From positions 558,001 through 622,000 of the forward strand of contig NZ_SMNQ01000001.1 of the NCBI RefSeq assembly GCF_004353505.1: 64,000 bases of DNA, written 5' to 3'. The DNA comes from Streptomyces sp. WAC05374. Its GTDB lineage: Bacteria > Actinomycetota > Actinomycetes > Streptomycetales > Streptomycetaceae. Shown here piece after piece: positions 47,368 through 56,567 of the stretch (within the stretch, counting starts at the first letter, position 1; each line of letters starts with the position of its first letter). The position numbers and the translations under genes are program-made. Under the pieces are notes generated by a model that saw only the letters and a program-made list of their open reading frames with translations, was not told the origin of the DNA and searched no databases.

Positions 47368-48164
47368 CCTCACGGCTGACCAGGCGGCAGCGGCGGCGGG
47401 TGTCGCGGGGCATCCAGTACGCGGTCTTCGTCGCCGTCGTCGTCCTGATCGCCGTCCTCGCCGACTGGGACCGGCTCCAGAACCAGTTCGCCCAGGCGGA
47501 CCTGGCCGAGCGGCTCTTTCCGGACATCATCACCACCGCGCTGCGCAACACGGTGGTGTACACCGTCTCCGGCTTCGTCTTCGGTCTCGTCCTGGGCCTG
47601 GTCATCGCCCTGATGCGGCTGTCGTCGGTGGCTCCCTACCGGTGGGCCGCGAGCGTCTACATCGAGATCTTCCGGGGCCTGCCCGCCCTGCTGATCTTCA
47701 TCTTCGTCGGGGTCGCCGTGCCGCTGGCGTTCCCCGGTACGGAGATCCCCGGCGGTACGTACGGCAAGGTCGCCCTCGGCCTCGGGCTGGTCGCCGCCGC
47801 CTACATGGCGGAGACGATCCGGGCGGGCATCCAGGCCGTGCCGAAGGGGCAGATGGAGGCGGCGCGCTCGCTGGGCTTCTCGCACGCCCGCGCGATGGTG
47901 TCGGTGATCATCCCCCAGGCGTTCCGGATCATCATCCCGCCGCTCACCAACGAGCTGGTGCTGCTGTTCAAGGACTCCTCGCTGGTGCTGTTCCTCGGGG
48001 TGACACTCGAGGAGAGGGAGCTGACCAAGTTCGGCCGTGACCTGGCCAGCCAGACCGCCAACTCCACGCCCATCCTCGTCGCCGGCCTGTGCTACCTGCT
48101 GGTGACCATTCCGCTGAGCTTCGTGGTGCGCCGCCTGGAGGCCCGCGCCGCCAGGGCCAGGTGA
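47364..48164 (+). CDS. Amino acid ABC transporter permease
   Basis: 266 residues from GTG 47364 (overlaps upstream stop). About five to six helices; [40 protein letters not shown] and the coupling EAA loop [21 protein letters not shown] are HisMQ-family signatures. It is the only permease gene here, so it probably forms a homodimer. Confidence 0.93.
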   Translation: MTSRLTRRQRRRVSRGIQYAVFVAVVVLIAVLADWDRLQNQFAQADLAERLFPDIITTALRNTVVYTVSGFVFGLVLGLVIALMRLSSVAPYRWAASVYIEIFRGLPALLIFIFVGVAVPLAFPGTEIPGGTYGKVALGLGLVAAAYMAETIRAGIQAVPKGQMEAARSLGFSHARAMVSVIIPQAFRIIIPPLTNELVLLFKDSSLVLFLGVTLEERELTKFGRDLASQTANSTPILVAGLCYLLVTIPLSFVVRRLEARAARAR

Positions 48165-48174
48165 GGACCCCGCG

Positions 48175-48960
48175 ATGACGACGACGGCACGCAACGAGAT
48201 CGAGATCCGGGGACTGCACAAGTCCTTCGGGGACAACGAGGTGCTGCGCGGCATCGACCTGGACGTCGCCACCGGCGAGGTGGTGTGCGTCATCGGACCG
48301 TCCGGCTCCGGCAAGTCGACGCTGCTGCGCTGTGTGAACCTGCTGGAGGAGCCGACCAGGGGCACGGTCTTCGTGGGCGGTACGGAGGTCACGGACCTGG
48401 ACGTCGACATCGACGCCGTACGCCGCCGCATCGGCATGGTCTTCCAGCAGTTCAACCTCTTCCCGCACGTGACGGTGACGGAGAACCTCACGCTGCCGCA
48501 GCGGCGGGTACTGGGGCGGGGCAAGGAGCAGGCGGCGAAGGTGGCCCGGGAGAACCTGGCGCGCGTCGGGCTGGCCGACAAGGCGGACGCCTATCCGGCG
48601 CAGTTGTCGGGCGGGCAGCAGCAGCGGGTGGCGATCGCCCGGGCGCTGGCGATGGGCCCGGAGGTGATGCTGTTCGACGAGCCGACGTCGGCGCTCGACC
48701 CCGAGCTGGTGGGGGACGTCCTGGCGGTGATGCGGATGCTGGCGGCGGAGGGCATGACGATGATGGTGGTCACGCACGAGATGAGCTTCGCCCGGGAGGT
48801 CGCCGACCGGGTGGTGTTCATGGACGAGGGCCGGATCGTCGAGGAGGGCCCGGCCGAGCGGGTCGTGGGCGACCCGCAGCACGAGCGGACCCGCCACTTC
48901 CTGACCCGCATCCTCGACCCGGCCGCCGCCGCACCGCCCGGTCCCGAGGACGGCCGCTAG
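48175..48960 (+). CDS. Amino acid ABC transporter ATP-binding protein
   Basis: 261 residues from ATG 48175 with GAGGA upstream. Walker [17 protein letters not shown]-loop [15 protein letters not shown] (typical of GlnQ/HisP), signature [15 protein letters not shown], Walker [17 protein letters not shown] and H-loop [15 protein letters not shown]. Powers uptake with the two preceding proteins. Confidence 0.95.
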   Translation: MTTTARNEIEIRGLHKSFGDNEVLRGIDLDVATGEVVCVIGPSGSGKSTLLRCVNLLEEPTRGTVFVGGTEVTDLDVDIDAVRRRIGMVFQQFNLFPHVTVTENLTLPQRRVLGRGKEQAAKVARENLARVGLADKADAYPAQLSGGQQQRVAIARALAMGPEVMLFDEPTSALDPELVGDVLAVMRMLAAEGMTMMVVTHEMSFAREVADRVVFMDEGRIVEEGPAERVVGDPQHERTRHFLTRILDPAAAAPPGPEDGR

Positions 48961-49105
48961 GGCGTGTCTCTCGGATCTTCCGGGCGGCGGGCCCCCGGCC
49001 GGAAACCGCCGGTCCCGGCGGACGGGATCACGGGTGTGGACCGGGCGGGGGTGTGGGCGGCGGTAGCGTACGAGGACCGATGAACGACGGCCGGGAGGAG
49101 ATCCC

Positions 49106-49951
49106 TTGTCGACGCTCCACGTGTCGCGGGCGACGCCGGAGGAATGGGCACTCGTGCGCGAGTGGGCCGCGGCGGAGGGCTGGAACCCCGGCCTCGCGGA
49201 CGAGCAGAGCTTCTTCGCCCAGGACCCCGACGGCTTCTTCCTGGGCCGGGTGGACGGCGAGAGCGCGCCGGTGTCGGCCATCTCGGTCGTCAACTACGGC
49301 GACGCGTACGCCTTCCTGGGGTTCTACCTGGTGCGGCCCGACCGGCGCGGGCTCGGCCACGGGCTGGCCACCTGGAAGGCGGCGCTCGGGCACGCCGGGG
49401 ACCGGACGGTGGGCCTCGACGGGGTCCCGGCGCAGCAGGACAACTACCGCCGCTCCGGGTTCGCCCTGGCCCACCGCACGGCACGGTACGTGGGGCCGGT
49501 GGCGGGACGCGCCCCGGCGGCGGGCGTGGTCCCGGCCGCCGAGGTGGACGGCGCCGCGCTCGCCGCGTACGACAGCGGCTGCCACCCCGCCGACCGGCCG
49601 CGGTTCCTGGAGCGGTGGCTGGGCACGCCCGGGCACCGGGCGCTGGCCCGGGTGGTGGACGGCAGGGTGACGGGGTACGGCGTGATCCGCCCGGCGCGCG
49701 AGGAGGCCCGGGTCGGCCCGCTCTTCGCCGACACGCCGGCCGACGCGGAGGCGCTGCTGGACGCGCTCGCGGACGGCTTCGGGGCGGACGGGATCGCCGT
49801 GGACGTACCGGAGTCCAACGGGGCCGCCGTGCGGATGGCCGAGGCGCGCGGTCTGGTGCCGACGTTCCGCACGGCGCGCATGTACACGGGGCCGGTCCGC
49901 CCGTTCGCGCGGGAGCGGGTCTTCGGGATCACCACCCTGGAGCTGGGCTGA
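49106..49951 (+). CDS. Two-domain GNAT acetyltransferase
   Basis: 281 residues from TTG 49106, which has GGGAGGAG 5 bases upstream. First GNAT domain (1-135): VVNYGDAYAFLGFYLVRPD, RRGLGHGLATWKAAL (acetyl-CoA loop), DGVPAQQDNYRRSGF. Second domain (about 150-270): YGVIRPAREEARVGPLFADT and VPESNGAAVRMAEARGLVP, then RMYTGPVRP, the C-terminal signature of the YjdJ/DUF1248-like double GNATs. Acceptor unknown. Confidence 0.88.
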   Translation: MSTLHVSRATPEEWALVREWAAAEGWNPGLADEQSFFAQDPDGFFLGRVDGESAPVSAISVVNYGDAYAFLGFYLVRPDRRGLGHGLATWKAALGHAGDRTVGLDGVPAQQDNYRRSGFALAHRTARYVGPVAGRAPAAGVVPAAEVDGAALAAYDSGCHPADRPRFLERWLGTPGHRALARVVDGRVTGYGVIRPAREEARVGPLFADTPADAEALLDALADGFGADGIAVDVPESNGAAVRMAEARGLVPTFRTARMYTGPVRPFARERVFGITTLELG

Positions 49952-49952
49952 C

Positions 49953-51938
49953 TCAGGGCGCCGTGCCGTACTGCTCGGCCTGGAGGCGGTACATGCGCCG
50001 GTAGCGGGAGTCCGGCCGCTCCATCAGCTCCTGGTGGGAGCCCGACTCCACGAGTCCGCCATCGTGCAGCACATGGATGACGTCGGCGGACTGGATGCCG
50101 GCCATCCGGTGGCTGACGAGCACCACGGTCCTGCCCTCGTCGGCCAGCGCGCGGATGCGCCGGAAGGACTCCACCTCCGCCTCGGGGTCCAGGGCGGAGG
50201 TCGGCTCGTCGGCGATGACCAGGCTCGCCTCGCGGTAGCGGAGGCGGGCCTGGCCGACGGTCTGCCACTGGCCGCCGGACAGGTCGGAGCCGTGCCGGAA
50301 CTGGCGGGCCAGCAAGGTGTCGTAGCCGCGCGGCAGGGTGGCGCCGAGCCGGTCGGCGCCCGAGTACGCGGCGGCGCGCTCGACGCGGCCCGGGCGGGGG
50401 GCCGCGCCGGGCTGCCCGATGCGGATGTTGGTGCGGAGGGTGAACGGCCAGCGCTGGAAGTCCTGGTCGAGGACGGCGACGTGGCGGAAGACGTCGAGCC
50501 GGTCGGCGTCGGCGAGGTCGGTGTCGCCCCACAGGACGCGGCCGTCGGCCGGCCGGTGGAGCCCGGCGAGGAGTTTGACGAGGGTGGACTTGCCCGAGCC
50601 GTTCGCGCCGACGAGGGCGACGACCGAGCCCGCGGCGATGGTCAGGGACACCCCGCGCAGGGCCGGCTCGTCGCGGTCGGGGTAGCGGAACGTGACGTTC
50701 TCGAAGGTGATCTTCTCGGGGAAGTCCGGGACGGCCGTGCCGCCGGCGGGGATGGCCCGCGTCTCGGCCGCCGCCGTGAAGCGGTCGAGGTCCCGGACGT
50801 ACAGGGACTCCTCGTGCAGGGTGTTCACCTGGGTGATCAGGGCGCTGAGGCTGGCGGAGCCGGTGCGTACGGCGAGCGCGGCGGTGCCTGCCATGGCGAT
50901 GTCCATGCGTCCGGTGACCAGGAGGACCCCGAGGGCGGCGTACGTGAGGAGCGCGGCGGCGCCGGAGAGGGCGGCGGCGAACAGCTCGGTGACCGCGCGT
51001 CCGTCGGCGAGGCGGGTCTGCTCGGCCTCGGAGGTCTCCGCCATGTCGTGGAACGTGTCCAGGAGGTAGCGGCCGACCTGGTGGACGCGGACCTCCTGGG
51101 CCGACTCGCGGCTCGTGATGAGGTTGTTGACGACGCGGGCGGCCCGTTCGTGCTCGATCCAGTTCATGCGGGAGGCGTAGCGGCGCTGCGCCACGTGCAT
51201 GGCTCCCCAGCCGCGCGGCAGGGCGATGAGCACCAGCAGGGGCAGCAGCGCCGGGTGCAGCACGGTGAGGACACCGGCGGCGGCGACGATGGTGAACACG
51301 CCGTTGAGGGCGGCCACGCAGGCGCCGATCATGTTGCGGGCCGCGACGGCGCCGTACTGGGCGGAGTCCAGGAGCTTGCGGAAGGCCCCGTCCTCGATGG
51401 CCTCCAGCTCCACGCCCGCGGCGCGGTGGAGGTACTTCTCGGTCGCGAGCCGTTCGACCTTGGGCTCCAGGCGGCCGGTGCCGGCCGTGGACAGGGAGGC
51501 GAGGACCGCGTTGACCACGGCGAGCACGCCCGCGGCGATCAGGGCGGGCATCGCCGCGCGGAGGCGTTCGACGGTGGTGCCGGCGGCGAACAGGGCCTGG
51601 AGGACCTGGTTCGTCAGGAGCAGGCCCGCCGCCTGGGCGATGCCCTGCCCGATCTCGGTGAGGCCGACGGTGAGCAGCGCGCGACGGTCGGACTCCCAGG
51701 CGAGCCGCAGCGTGCTGCCGACGAACCGCGGCAGGGCACGTACGGCGGTCAGGGGCTTGAGGTCGAGCATGGCGTACTCGTGCGCGACCCAGCCGGCGTC
51801 GTAGCGCAGGGCGCCGCCGAACAGCTCGCGTTCGCTGTCGGAGACGAGTGGCTCGGACCTCCCGGCGCGCCGGAACAGCTTCTTGTCACGCACGGTCCCC
51901 ACCCCCGGCTCTCCCGGCACCCTTGCCGTCGCAGCCAC
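49953..51938 (-). CDS. ABC exporter, fused transmembrane and ATPase domains
   Basis: Up to 661 residues. Six-helix transmembrane domain (about 85-385) followed by an ATPase: Walker A LVGANGSGKSTLVKLLAG, an unusual Q-loop VAVLDQDFQRWPFTLR, signature DLSGGQWQTVGQARLR, Walker [17 protein letters not shown] and H-loop LVSHRMAG. The DQDF...WPFT form is typical of actinobacterial lantibiotic/bacteriocin-type exporters. The start is unsure: GTG 51938 has poor spacing; GTG 51902 has GGGAGAG 6 bases upstream and GTG 51890 is also in frame. No biosynthetic partner is visible beside it. Confidence 0.87.
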   Translation of the reverse strand: MAATARVPGEPGVGTVRDKKLFRRAGRSEPLVSDSERELFGGALRYDAGWVAHEYAMLDLKPLTAVRALPRFVGSTLRLAWESDRRALLTVGLTEIGQGIAQAAGLLLTNQVLQALFAAGTTVERLRAAMPALIAAGVLAVVNAVLASLSTAGTGRLEPKVERLATEKYLHRAAGVELEAIEDGAFRKLLDSAQYGAVAARNMIGACVAALNGVFTIVAAAGVLTVLHPALLPLLVLIALPRGWGAMHVAQRRYASRMNWIEHERAARVVNNLITSRESAQEVRVHQVGRYLLDTFHDMAETSEAEQTRLADGRAVTELFAAALSGAAALLTYAALGVLLVTGRMDIAMAGTAALAVRTGSASLSALITQVNTLHEESLYVRDLDRFTAAAETRAIPAGGTAVPDFPEKITFENVTFRYPDRDEPALRGVSLTIAAGSVVALVGANGSGKSTLVKLLAGLHRPADGRVLWGDTDLADADRLDVFRHVAVLDQDFQRWPFTLRTNIRIGQPGAAPRPGRVERAAAYSGADRLGATLPRGYDTLLARQFRHGSDLSGGQWQTVGQARLRYREASLVIADEPTSALDPEAEVESFRRIRALADEGRTVVLVSHRMAGIQSADVIHVLHDGGLVESGSHQELMERPDSRYRRMYRLQAEQYGTAP

Positions 51939-52015
51939 CGCTCCCCCGCCGCCGACCGGGTGAAACGTCGCCCCCGGGGGCGGGCGCGTCGCGAGCCCGC
52001 CAGATCGGATGATCC

Positions 52016-52021
52016 TATTTT
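52016..52021 (+). promoter_or_regulatory. -10 element giving a leaderless start
   Basis: TATTTT (52016-52021) lies six bases before the ATG at 52028, so transcription would begin at or within a base of the start codon. No Shine-Dalgarno sequence precedes the ATG. No clear -35. Confidence 0.5.
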
Positions 52022-52027
52022 TCGGCT

Positions 52028-53644
52028 ATGCGAATGACTGGACTGGCCGCGATTCCGATGGTGCTGTGCGGGCTGTGCGCGGCGAGTCCCCCGCCCGGCG
52101 GCCCGCAGGCGTCCGGCACGCCCGGACCACCGGCCGTGCACGGCAACCCGATGGCGGGGAACCACGGGTTCGGTGTGGTGACGGAGCGGGACGCGGTGCT
52201 GGGCGGCACCGGCGGCGAGAGCGCCGTGGCCGTGGGCGGCTCCCTCGCCCTCGGCTCGCGGTACACCATCGCGCCACGCCCGGCGGACGGCTTCCGGGCC
52301 ACCGGGGACGCGCGGCCCACCGCACTCCTGGTCGACGGCCGGGTCGACTTCGCCGCGAGCGCGGCGGACGCGGTCCTGCGCGTGGCCGGGGACCGGTACG
52401 CGAAGGTCGGCGACCTTTCCGGCACCGCCACCCGGGCCACCGGCATGGACGGCGCACCGGTCAAGACCCGGCTGGTCGCGGCCGGGGCCGGGTACGGCAC
52501 GGCGCCGCGCGTCGAGCTGACCACCGCGCAGCCCCCCGCGTCGGTGGGGCCCGCGCGGGGCCTGCTCGACTTCGGTGCGCTCTTCGCGAGCCACCGGCAG
52601 CGCGCCGACGCCCTGGCCCGGTGCCGGGGCACGGTGACCGTCCCCGCCGGCACCCTCGCGTCCGGCGGCACGGTACGCGTCCGGCTCGCCGGGGACGGCA
52701 CGCACGTACTGCGGCTGACCGGCGCGCAGCTCGCCCGCGTACGGGCCCTGGAGTTCGCGGACCGGCCCACGGCCGCGCGGCCCCTGGTCGTCGTGGTCGA
52801 CACGACCGCCGAGGGGGGCGCGCTGTCGTGGCGTACGCCGACGGTGACGGGGATCGGCCGCGAGGACGCGCCGTACGTCCTGTGGGCCTTCCCCGACGCC
52901 ACGCGCCTCGCCCTCACGGCGGGCGGCACCCTGCGGGGCTCCCTCTACGCGCCGCGCGCGGAGCTGACCGACGGCAGCCCGGCCGCCGTCGAGGGCGACA
53001 TCGTGGTCCGCGCGCTGAAGGCGGGCCCCCGGTCGGGCGCCGTCCGCAGCGCCCCGTTCGCGGCGCGGCCCGTGTGCCCGGCCGCGACGGCCCCGGCGGG
53101 CGCGCCCGGCCGGGACCGCGCACCGGTGCCGGTACCGGGCACGGACGCGGAGCCGCGCGCCGGGACGGAGCCGGGGCCGGACGACGAGCCGGTGGACGAG
53201 CCGGAGCCCGGCACGGAGGCGGAAGCGGAACTGGAAGCGGAAGCGGAAGCAGCGGAGGAGGAGGCGGAACCGGGGTCCGGCGAAGAACCGCCCGCCGGCC
53301 CCGCCGACGAGGAGGCCGAACCCGCCGAGGCCGAGGTGGAAACCGGCCCGGAGGCCGAACCCGCCGAAGCCGAGGTGGAAACCGACCCGGAGGCCGAACC
53401 CGCCGAAGCCGAAGTGGAAACCGACCCGGAGGCCGAACCCGCCGAGGTGGAGACGGGAGCCGACCCCGCCGGGACCGGGGCCGAACCGTCCGCCGACACG
53501 GAGTCCGGCCCGCCCGGCGAGATGGCGGAGACGGGAGCCCGCGCGAGGCTCTGGCTGGTGGGTGCCGGGGCCGCGCTGCTGGTCGCCACCGGCACCGTCC
53601 TGACCAGGGCGTCCCGCGGCAGACACCGGGGCACCGGCGAGTGA
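52028..53644 (+). CDS. Choice-of-anchor A surface protein with Glu/Pro-rich repeats and sortase-type tail
   Basis: 538 residues from ATG 52028. N-terminal signal peptide (MRMTGLAAIPMVLCGLCAAS). The ectodomain contains NHGFGVVTERDAVLGGTGGESAVAVGGSLALG and GGTLRGSLYAPRAELTDGSPAAVEGDIVV-like segments that define the choice-of-anchor A (collagen-binding-like) domain. Residues about 365-490 are a disordered Glu/Ala/Pro stalk with a 13-residue tandem repeat (EAEPAEAEVETDP). The end reads MAETG, a hydrophobic helix and a basic tail (TRASRGRHRG), i.e. a wall-sorting signal with Met where streptomycete sortases usually see Leu (LAxTG). Predicted cell-wall-anchored protein. Confidence 0.85.
   Translation: MRMTGLAAIPMVLCGLCAASPPPGGPQASGTPGPPAVHGNPMAGNHGFGVVTERDAVLGGTGGESAVAVGGSLALGSRYTIAPRPADGFRATGDARPTALLVDGRVDFAASAADAVLRVAGDRYAKVGDLSGTATRATGMDGAPVKTRLVAAGAGYGTAPRVELTTAQPPASVGPARGLLDFGALFASHRQRADALARCRGTVTVPAGTLASGGTVRVRLAGDGTHVLRLTGAQLARVRALEFADRPTAARPLVVVVDTTAEGGALSWRTPTVTGIGREDAPYVLWAFPDATRLALTAGGTLRGSLYAPRAELTDGSPAAVEGDIVVRALKAGPRSGAVRSAPFAARPVCPAATAPAGAPGRDRAPVPVPGTDAEPRAGTEPGPDDEPVDEPEPGTEAEAELEAEAEAAEEEAEPGSGEEPPAGPADEEAEPAEAEVETGPEAEPAEAEVETDPEAEPAEAEVETDPEAEPAEVETGADPAGTGAEPSADTESGPPGEMAETGARARLWLVGAGAALLVATGTVLTRASRGRHRGTGE
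53312..53467 (+). repeat. 39-bp in-frame tandem repeat (about four copies)
   Basis: Units at 53312-53350, 53351-53389, 53390-53428 and a diverged one at 53429-53467 encode EAEPAEAEVETGP/DP-type 13-residue repeats in the stalk of the surface protein. High DNA identity between units suggests recent slippage or recombination and likely length variation between strains. Confidence 0.9.
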
Positions 53645-53692
53645 GCCGGGGGTAGCCGGACACCGGCGGCCCGCGCGCCGCCGACCCCCGGC
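53645..53692 (+). terminator. Nested hairpin after the surface-protein gene
   Basis: GCCGGGGGT (53645-53653) pairs with ACCCCCGGC (53684-53692), enclosing an inner GGCGGC/GCCGCC hairpin (53665-53670 with 53677-53682). It begins directly after the stop codon. Confidence 0.55.
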
Positions 53693-53786
53693 ACGGACCC
53701 GTGCGCCGGGGAGAACCGAGCCATAAACCGCACAGCCCCGGGTACCCGAACCGCCTCCCGAGGCCGATGAGGAGGGCTGAGCACCC

Positions 53787-54554
53787 GTGAGGAACCACTC
53801 GCAAGACGCCTCCCAGCCGGGCGGTCCGACCGAGCAGGGCGAGCCGTTGGGCCCGTCCGGGCTGCGACTGGCCGGTGGCAGAGCAGTGGAGGGCGACCCC
53901 GGCGGCGCGCTGCTCGGCGCGCCCGTGGGCGGCGGACCGCCGGCAGGCGGCCCGGCCGGTCCAGGCGACGCCCTCGCCGGTCATCCTCCGGACCGTACCC
54001 AGGCCATCCTGGAGGCCACGAAGCAGGTGGCCGCGCTGCTCAAGGGCAAGGGGCACCCGTTCGCCCTCGCCGGGAGCGTGGCGGCGTACGCGCACGGGGT
54101 GCCGCAGAGCCTCCAGCACGACACCGACTTCGCCATCCTGCGCGAGGACGCGGCGGCGATCACCGAGGACCTGGAGGCCGCCGGGATAACGGTCCGGGTG
54201 CCGCCGGAGGACTGGCTGATCAAGGCACGGAGCCACGGTGAGGAGATCGACCTGATCTTCGAGCTGGCGCGGCATCCGGTGACGCGCGACCTGCTGGACC
54301 GGGCCCACACCCTGCCGGTCGACTCGGTGCGCATGCCGGTGCTGGCGCCGACCGACCTGCTGGGCAGTCTGCTGGCCGCCTTCTCGGAGCACCACTGCGA
54401 CTTCGGCGCCGTCCTGCCGATCGCCCGCACGCTGCGGGAGAAGATCGACTGGGAGCTGCTGCGCCGGGAGAACGAAGGTTCGCCGATGCCCGAGGCGTTC
54501 CTGTACCTGCTGGAGCGTCTGAACGTGATCGAGCCACGGGAGGCAACGCCATGA
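53787..54554 (+). CDS. Nucleotidyltransferase-fold protein with Gly/Pro-rich N-terminus
   Basis: 255 residues from GTG 53787 (GAGGAGGG 10 bases upstream). The first about 65 residues are low-complexity (GGPPAGGPAGPGDALAG). The rest has FALAGSVAAYAHGVPQSLQH followed by DTDFAIL, the GS...DxD active-site pattern of DNA polymerase-beta-like nucleotidyltransferases, then EEIDLIFEL, which could supply the third acidic residue. MPVLAPTDLLGSLLAAFSEH resembles AbiEii/DUF6036-like proteins. Coupled by ATGA to a BON-like protein and then a phosphoesterase. Confidence 0.78.
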   Translation: MRNHSQDASQPGGPTEQGEPLGPSGLRLAGGRAVEGDPGGALLGAPVGGGPPAGGPAGPGDALAGHPPDRTQAILEATKQVAALLKGKGHPFALAGSVAAYAHGVPQSLQHDTDFAILREDAAAITEDLEAAGITVRVPPEDWLIKARSHGEEIDLIFELARHPVTRDLLDRAHTLPVDSVRMPVLAPTDLLGSLLAAFSEHHCDFGAVLPIARTLREKIDWELLRRENEGSPMPEAFLYLLERLNVIEPREATP

Positions 54555-54805
54555 GCGCCGCCGACACCGCCGAGTACCGCATCGCCCACCTGCGGGACCG
54601 GCTGGCCAGCGAGGACATCGCCGAACTGGGCATCAGGATCGAGCAGCGCGGCACGAGCGTGATGCTGTACGGCACCGTCGCCAGCGCCGAGTGCCGGTCC
54701 GAGATCCTGCGCATCGCCGAGGAGGAACTGGCCGGGCTGCCGCTGAGGGAGGACCTGGTCGTCGTCTGCGCGGACGCCCCCGACCACCCCGAGGAGCTGT
54801 CGTGA
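54551..54805 (+). CDS. BON-domain-like small protein
   Basis: 84 residues from ATG 54551. ELGIRIEQRGTSVMLYGTVA, SAECRSEILRIAEEEL and REDLVVV follow the beta-alpha-beta rhythm of BON domains, which usually bind membranes or ligands. No signal peptide, so cytoplasmic. It overlaps both neighbours (ATGA, GTGA), so stoichiometric production with the nucleotidyltransferase and phosphoesterase is likely. Confidence 0.75.
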   Translation: MSAADTAEYRIAHLRDRLASEDIAELGIRIEQRGTSVMLYGTVASAECRSEILRIAEEELAGLPLREDLVVVCADAPDHPEELS

Positions 54806-55584
54806 TCCGAGTAGCAGCGGTCGGTGACATCCATCTGGGCCCCGGCAGCGCGGGCACCCTCCGGCCGGCGTTCGAGAAGCTGCACGAGCAGGCGGACCTG
54901 CTGTTGCTGGCGGGGGACCTGACGCGGCACGGCACCGCCGAGGAGGGCGAGGTCGTGGCCGGCGAGGTGGCCGGGCTGGGAGTGCCGGTCGTGGCGGTCC
55001 TGGGCAACCACGACTACCAGAGCGACCAGGAGGCGGAGGTGACGGCGGCGCTCGACCGGGCGGGGGTGACCGTCCTGGAGGGCGAGGGCACAGTGCTGAA
55101 CATCGGCGGCGTCCATGTGGGCGTCGCCGGTACCAAGGGGTTCGGCGGCGGTTTCGCCGGGCGCAGCGGCGGTGAGTTCGGCGAGCCGGAGATGAAGGAC
55201 TTCATCCGCTACACCCGGCGGTGCGCGGACGGGCTGCGGGACTCCCTGGCCATGCTGCGCGAGGCGAACTGCGCCGTACGCATCGCGCTGACGCACTACT
55301 CCCCCGTGCCGGACACGCTCGCGGGTGAGCCGCTGGAGATCTATCCGTTCCTGGGCAGTTACCTGCTGGCCGAGGCGATCGACGAGGGCGGCGCGGACCT
55401 CGCCGTGCACGGTCACGCGCACATGGGCACCGAGCACGGCATGACGAGCGACGGGGTGCGCGTGCGCAATGTCGCCCAGCCGGTGATCGGCCGCGCCTTC
55501 GCGGTCTACCACCTACCCGTCCACGCGAGCGCCGCGGTGGGCGACGGCGTGCGCACCGGGGCCGACACGGTGGGTGCCCACTAG
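54802..55584 (+). CDS. Calcineurin-like metallophosphoesterase
   Basis: 260 residues from GTG 54802. Metal-binding motifs: VAAVGDIHLG, LLLLAGDLTRHG, VAVLGNHDY, ALTHYSP and VHGHAHMGTEHG, the full D-x-H / GD / GNHD / H / GHxH set. KDFIRYTRRCADGLRDSL is an insertion within the fold. Substrate unknown: could be a nucleotide, nucleic acid or phosphoprotein. Third gene of the operon and followed by a 17-bp hairpin. Confidence 0.9.
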   Translation: MIRVAAVGDIHLGPGSAGTLRPAFEKLHEQADLLLLAGDLTRHGTAEEGEVVAGEVAGLGVPVVAVLGNHDYQSDQEAEVTAALDRAGVTVLEGEGTVLNIGGVHVGVAGTKGFGGGFAGRSGGEFGEPEMKDFIRYTRRCADGLRDSLAMLREANCAVRIALTHYSPVPDTLAGEPLEIYPFLGSYLLAEAIDEGGADLAVHGHAHMGTEHGMTSDGVRVRNVAQPVIGRAFAVYHLPVHASAAVGDGVRTGADTVGAH

Positions 55585-55599
55585 CGGGCGGCCCTTCCG

Positions 55600-55640
55600 A
55601 CGGCAGCGCCCCGCCCGGAACACGGGCGGGGCGCTGCCGT
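55600..55640. terminator. Strong bidirectional terminator hairpin
   Basis: A perfect 17-bp inverted repeat (55600-55616 with 55624-55640, core GGCAGCGCCCCGCCC) with a 7-base loop GGAACAC, placed between convergent genes (phosphoesterase ends 55584, SDR ends 55654). Confidence 0.88.
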
Positions 55641-55653
55641 GCGCTCGCGGGGT

Positions 55654-56463
55654 TCAGGGGCGGCGCCAGGCGTCGCCCTCCAGGTGCGAACCGGCCTGGG
55701 GGCCCATCCGGAGCATCCCGCCGTCCACCACCCATGAGGCGCCGGTGACGTACGAGGCGTCCTCGCCCGCCAGGAACGCGATGACCGCCGCGACCTCGCG
55801 TGCGTGGCCCGGTCGCCCCAGCGGCACGCCCGGGCGGGACTGCTTGCGCACGTCCTCGTCCTCCTGGCCGGTCATGGGGGTGGCGATCTCGCCGGGCGCC
55901 ACGGCGTTGACGGTGATGCCGTACTCGGCCAGCTCCAGCGCCATGACCTGGGTGAGCAGCCCGAGACCGCCCTTGGCCGCGCAGTAGGGCGCCGCCCCGA
56001 CGCGCGGCTGGTGCTCGTGCACGGACGTCACATTGACGATCCGTCCGCCGTCGCCCTGCTCGATCATGCGGCGTGCGGCGGTCTGCGAGCAGAGGAACGG
56101 CCCGATCAGGTCGATGTCGAGCACGTCCCGCACGGTCTCGTGGGTCAGCTCGAGGAAGGGCGTGGCCGTGCCGGTTCCGGCGTTGTTGACCAGGACGTCG
56201 ATCCGGCCGAGTTCACCGGCCAGTTCGTCGACGACGCCGGCGGCCTGTGGCAGCCGCGTCAGGTCCAGCCGTGCGACGGCGGCGCGGCGCCCGTGGCCGC
56301 GTACCTCCTCGGCGGTCCGGTGGGCGCCCTCCTCGTCGGTGTGCCAGGTGATGCCGACGTCCATGCCCTGGGCGGCGAGCCGGACGGCGGTGGCGCGGCC
56401 GATGCCGGAGTCGGAGCCGGTGACGACGGCTACGGGGGTTCCCCGGTTCACGGGCGGGTTCAT
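55654..56463 (-). CDS. SDR-family oxidoreductase
   Basis: 269 residues from ATG 56463 with GAGGAGG upstream. Classical SDR: cofactor motif VVTGSDSGIGRATAVRLA, NNAGTGTATPF, catalytic Ser in NVTSVHEHQP and YxxxK in PYCAAKGGLG. The SDSGIG and VHEHQPR forms occur in glucose-1-dehydrogenase-like SDRs. Substrate unknown. Confidence 0.9.
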   Translation of the reverse strand: MNPPVNRGTPVAVVTGSDSGIGRATAVRLAAQGMDVGITWHTDEEGAHRTAEEVRGHGRRAAVARLDLTRLPQAAGVVDELAGELGRIDVLVNNAGTGTATPFLELTHETVRDVLDIDLIGPFLCSQTAARRMIEQGDGGRIVNVTSVHEHQPRVGAAPYCAAKGGLGLLTQVMALELAEYGITVNAVAPGEIATPMTGQEDEDVRKQSRPGVPLGRPGHAREVAAVIAFLAGEDASYVTGASWVVDGGMLRMGPQAGSHLEGDAWRRP

Positions 56464-56567
56464 CGAGCCTCCTCGGCGAGGGGATGGGGACTTTGGCGGT
56501 ACCACGTGACGGGTGAGGCAAAACGGCGTCCGAGGGGTTCCCGGGACTGAAGTGTGGTGAGTGGCTC

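Noticed and set aside
48961..49105. GC-rich 145-base gap starting GGCGTGTCTCTCGG, considered as an insertion-sequence end
   Set aside because: No matching inverted copy, target duplication or transposase nearby.
53312..53467. Possible CRISPR-like array of regular 39-bp units
   Set aside because: Units are contiguous without spacers and lie in frame within a coding stalk; it is a protein repeat.
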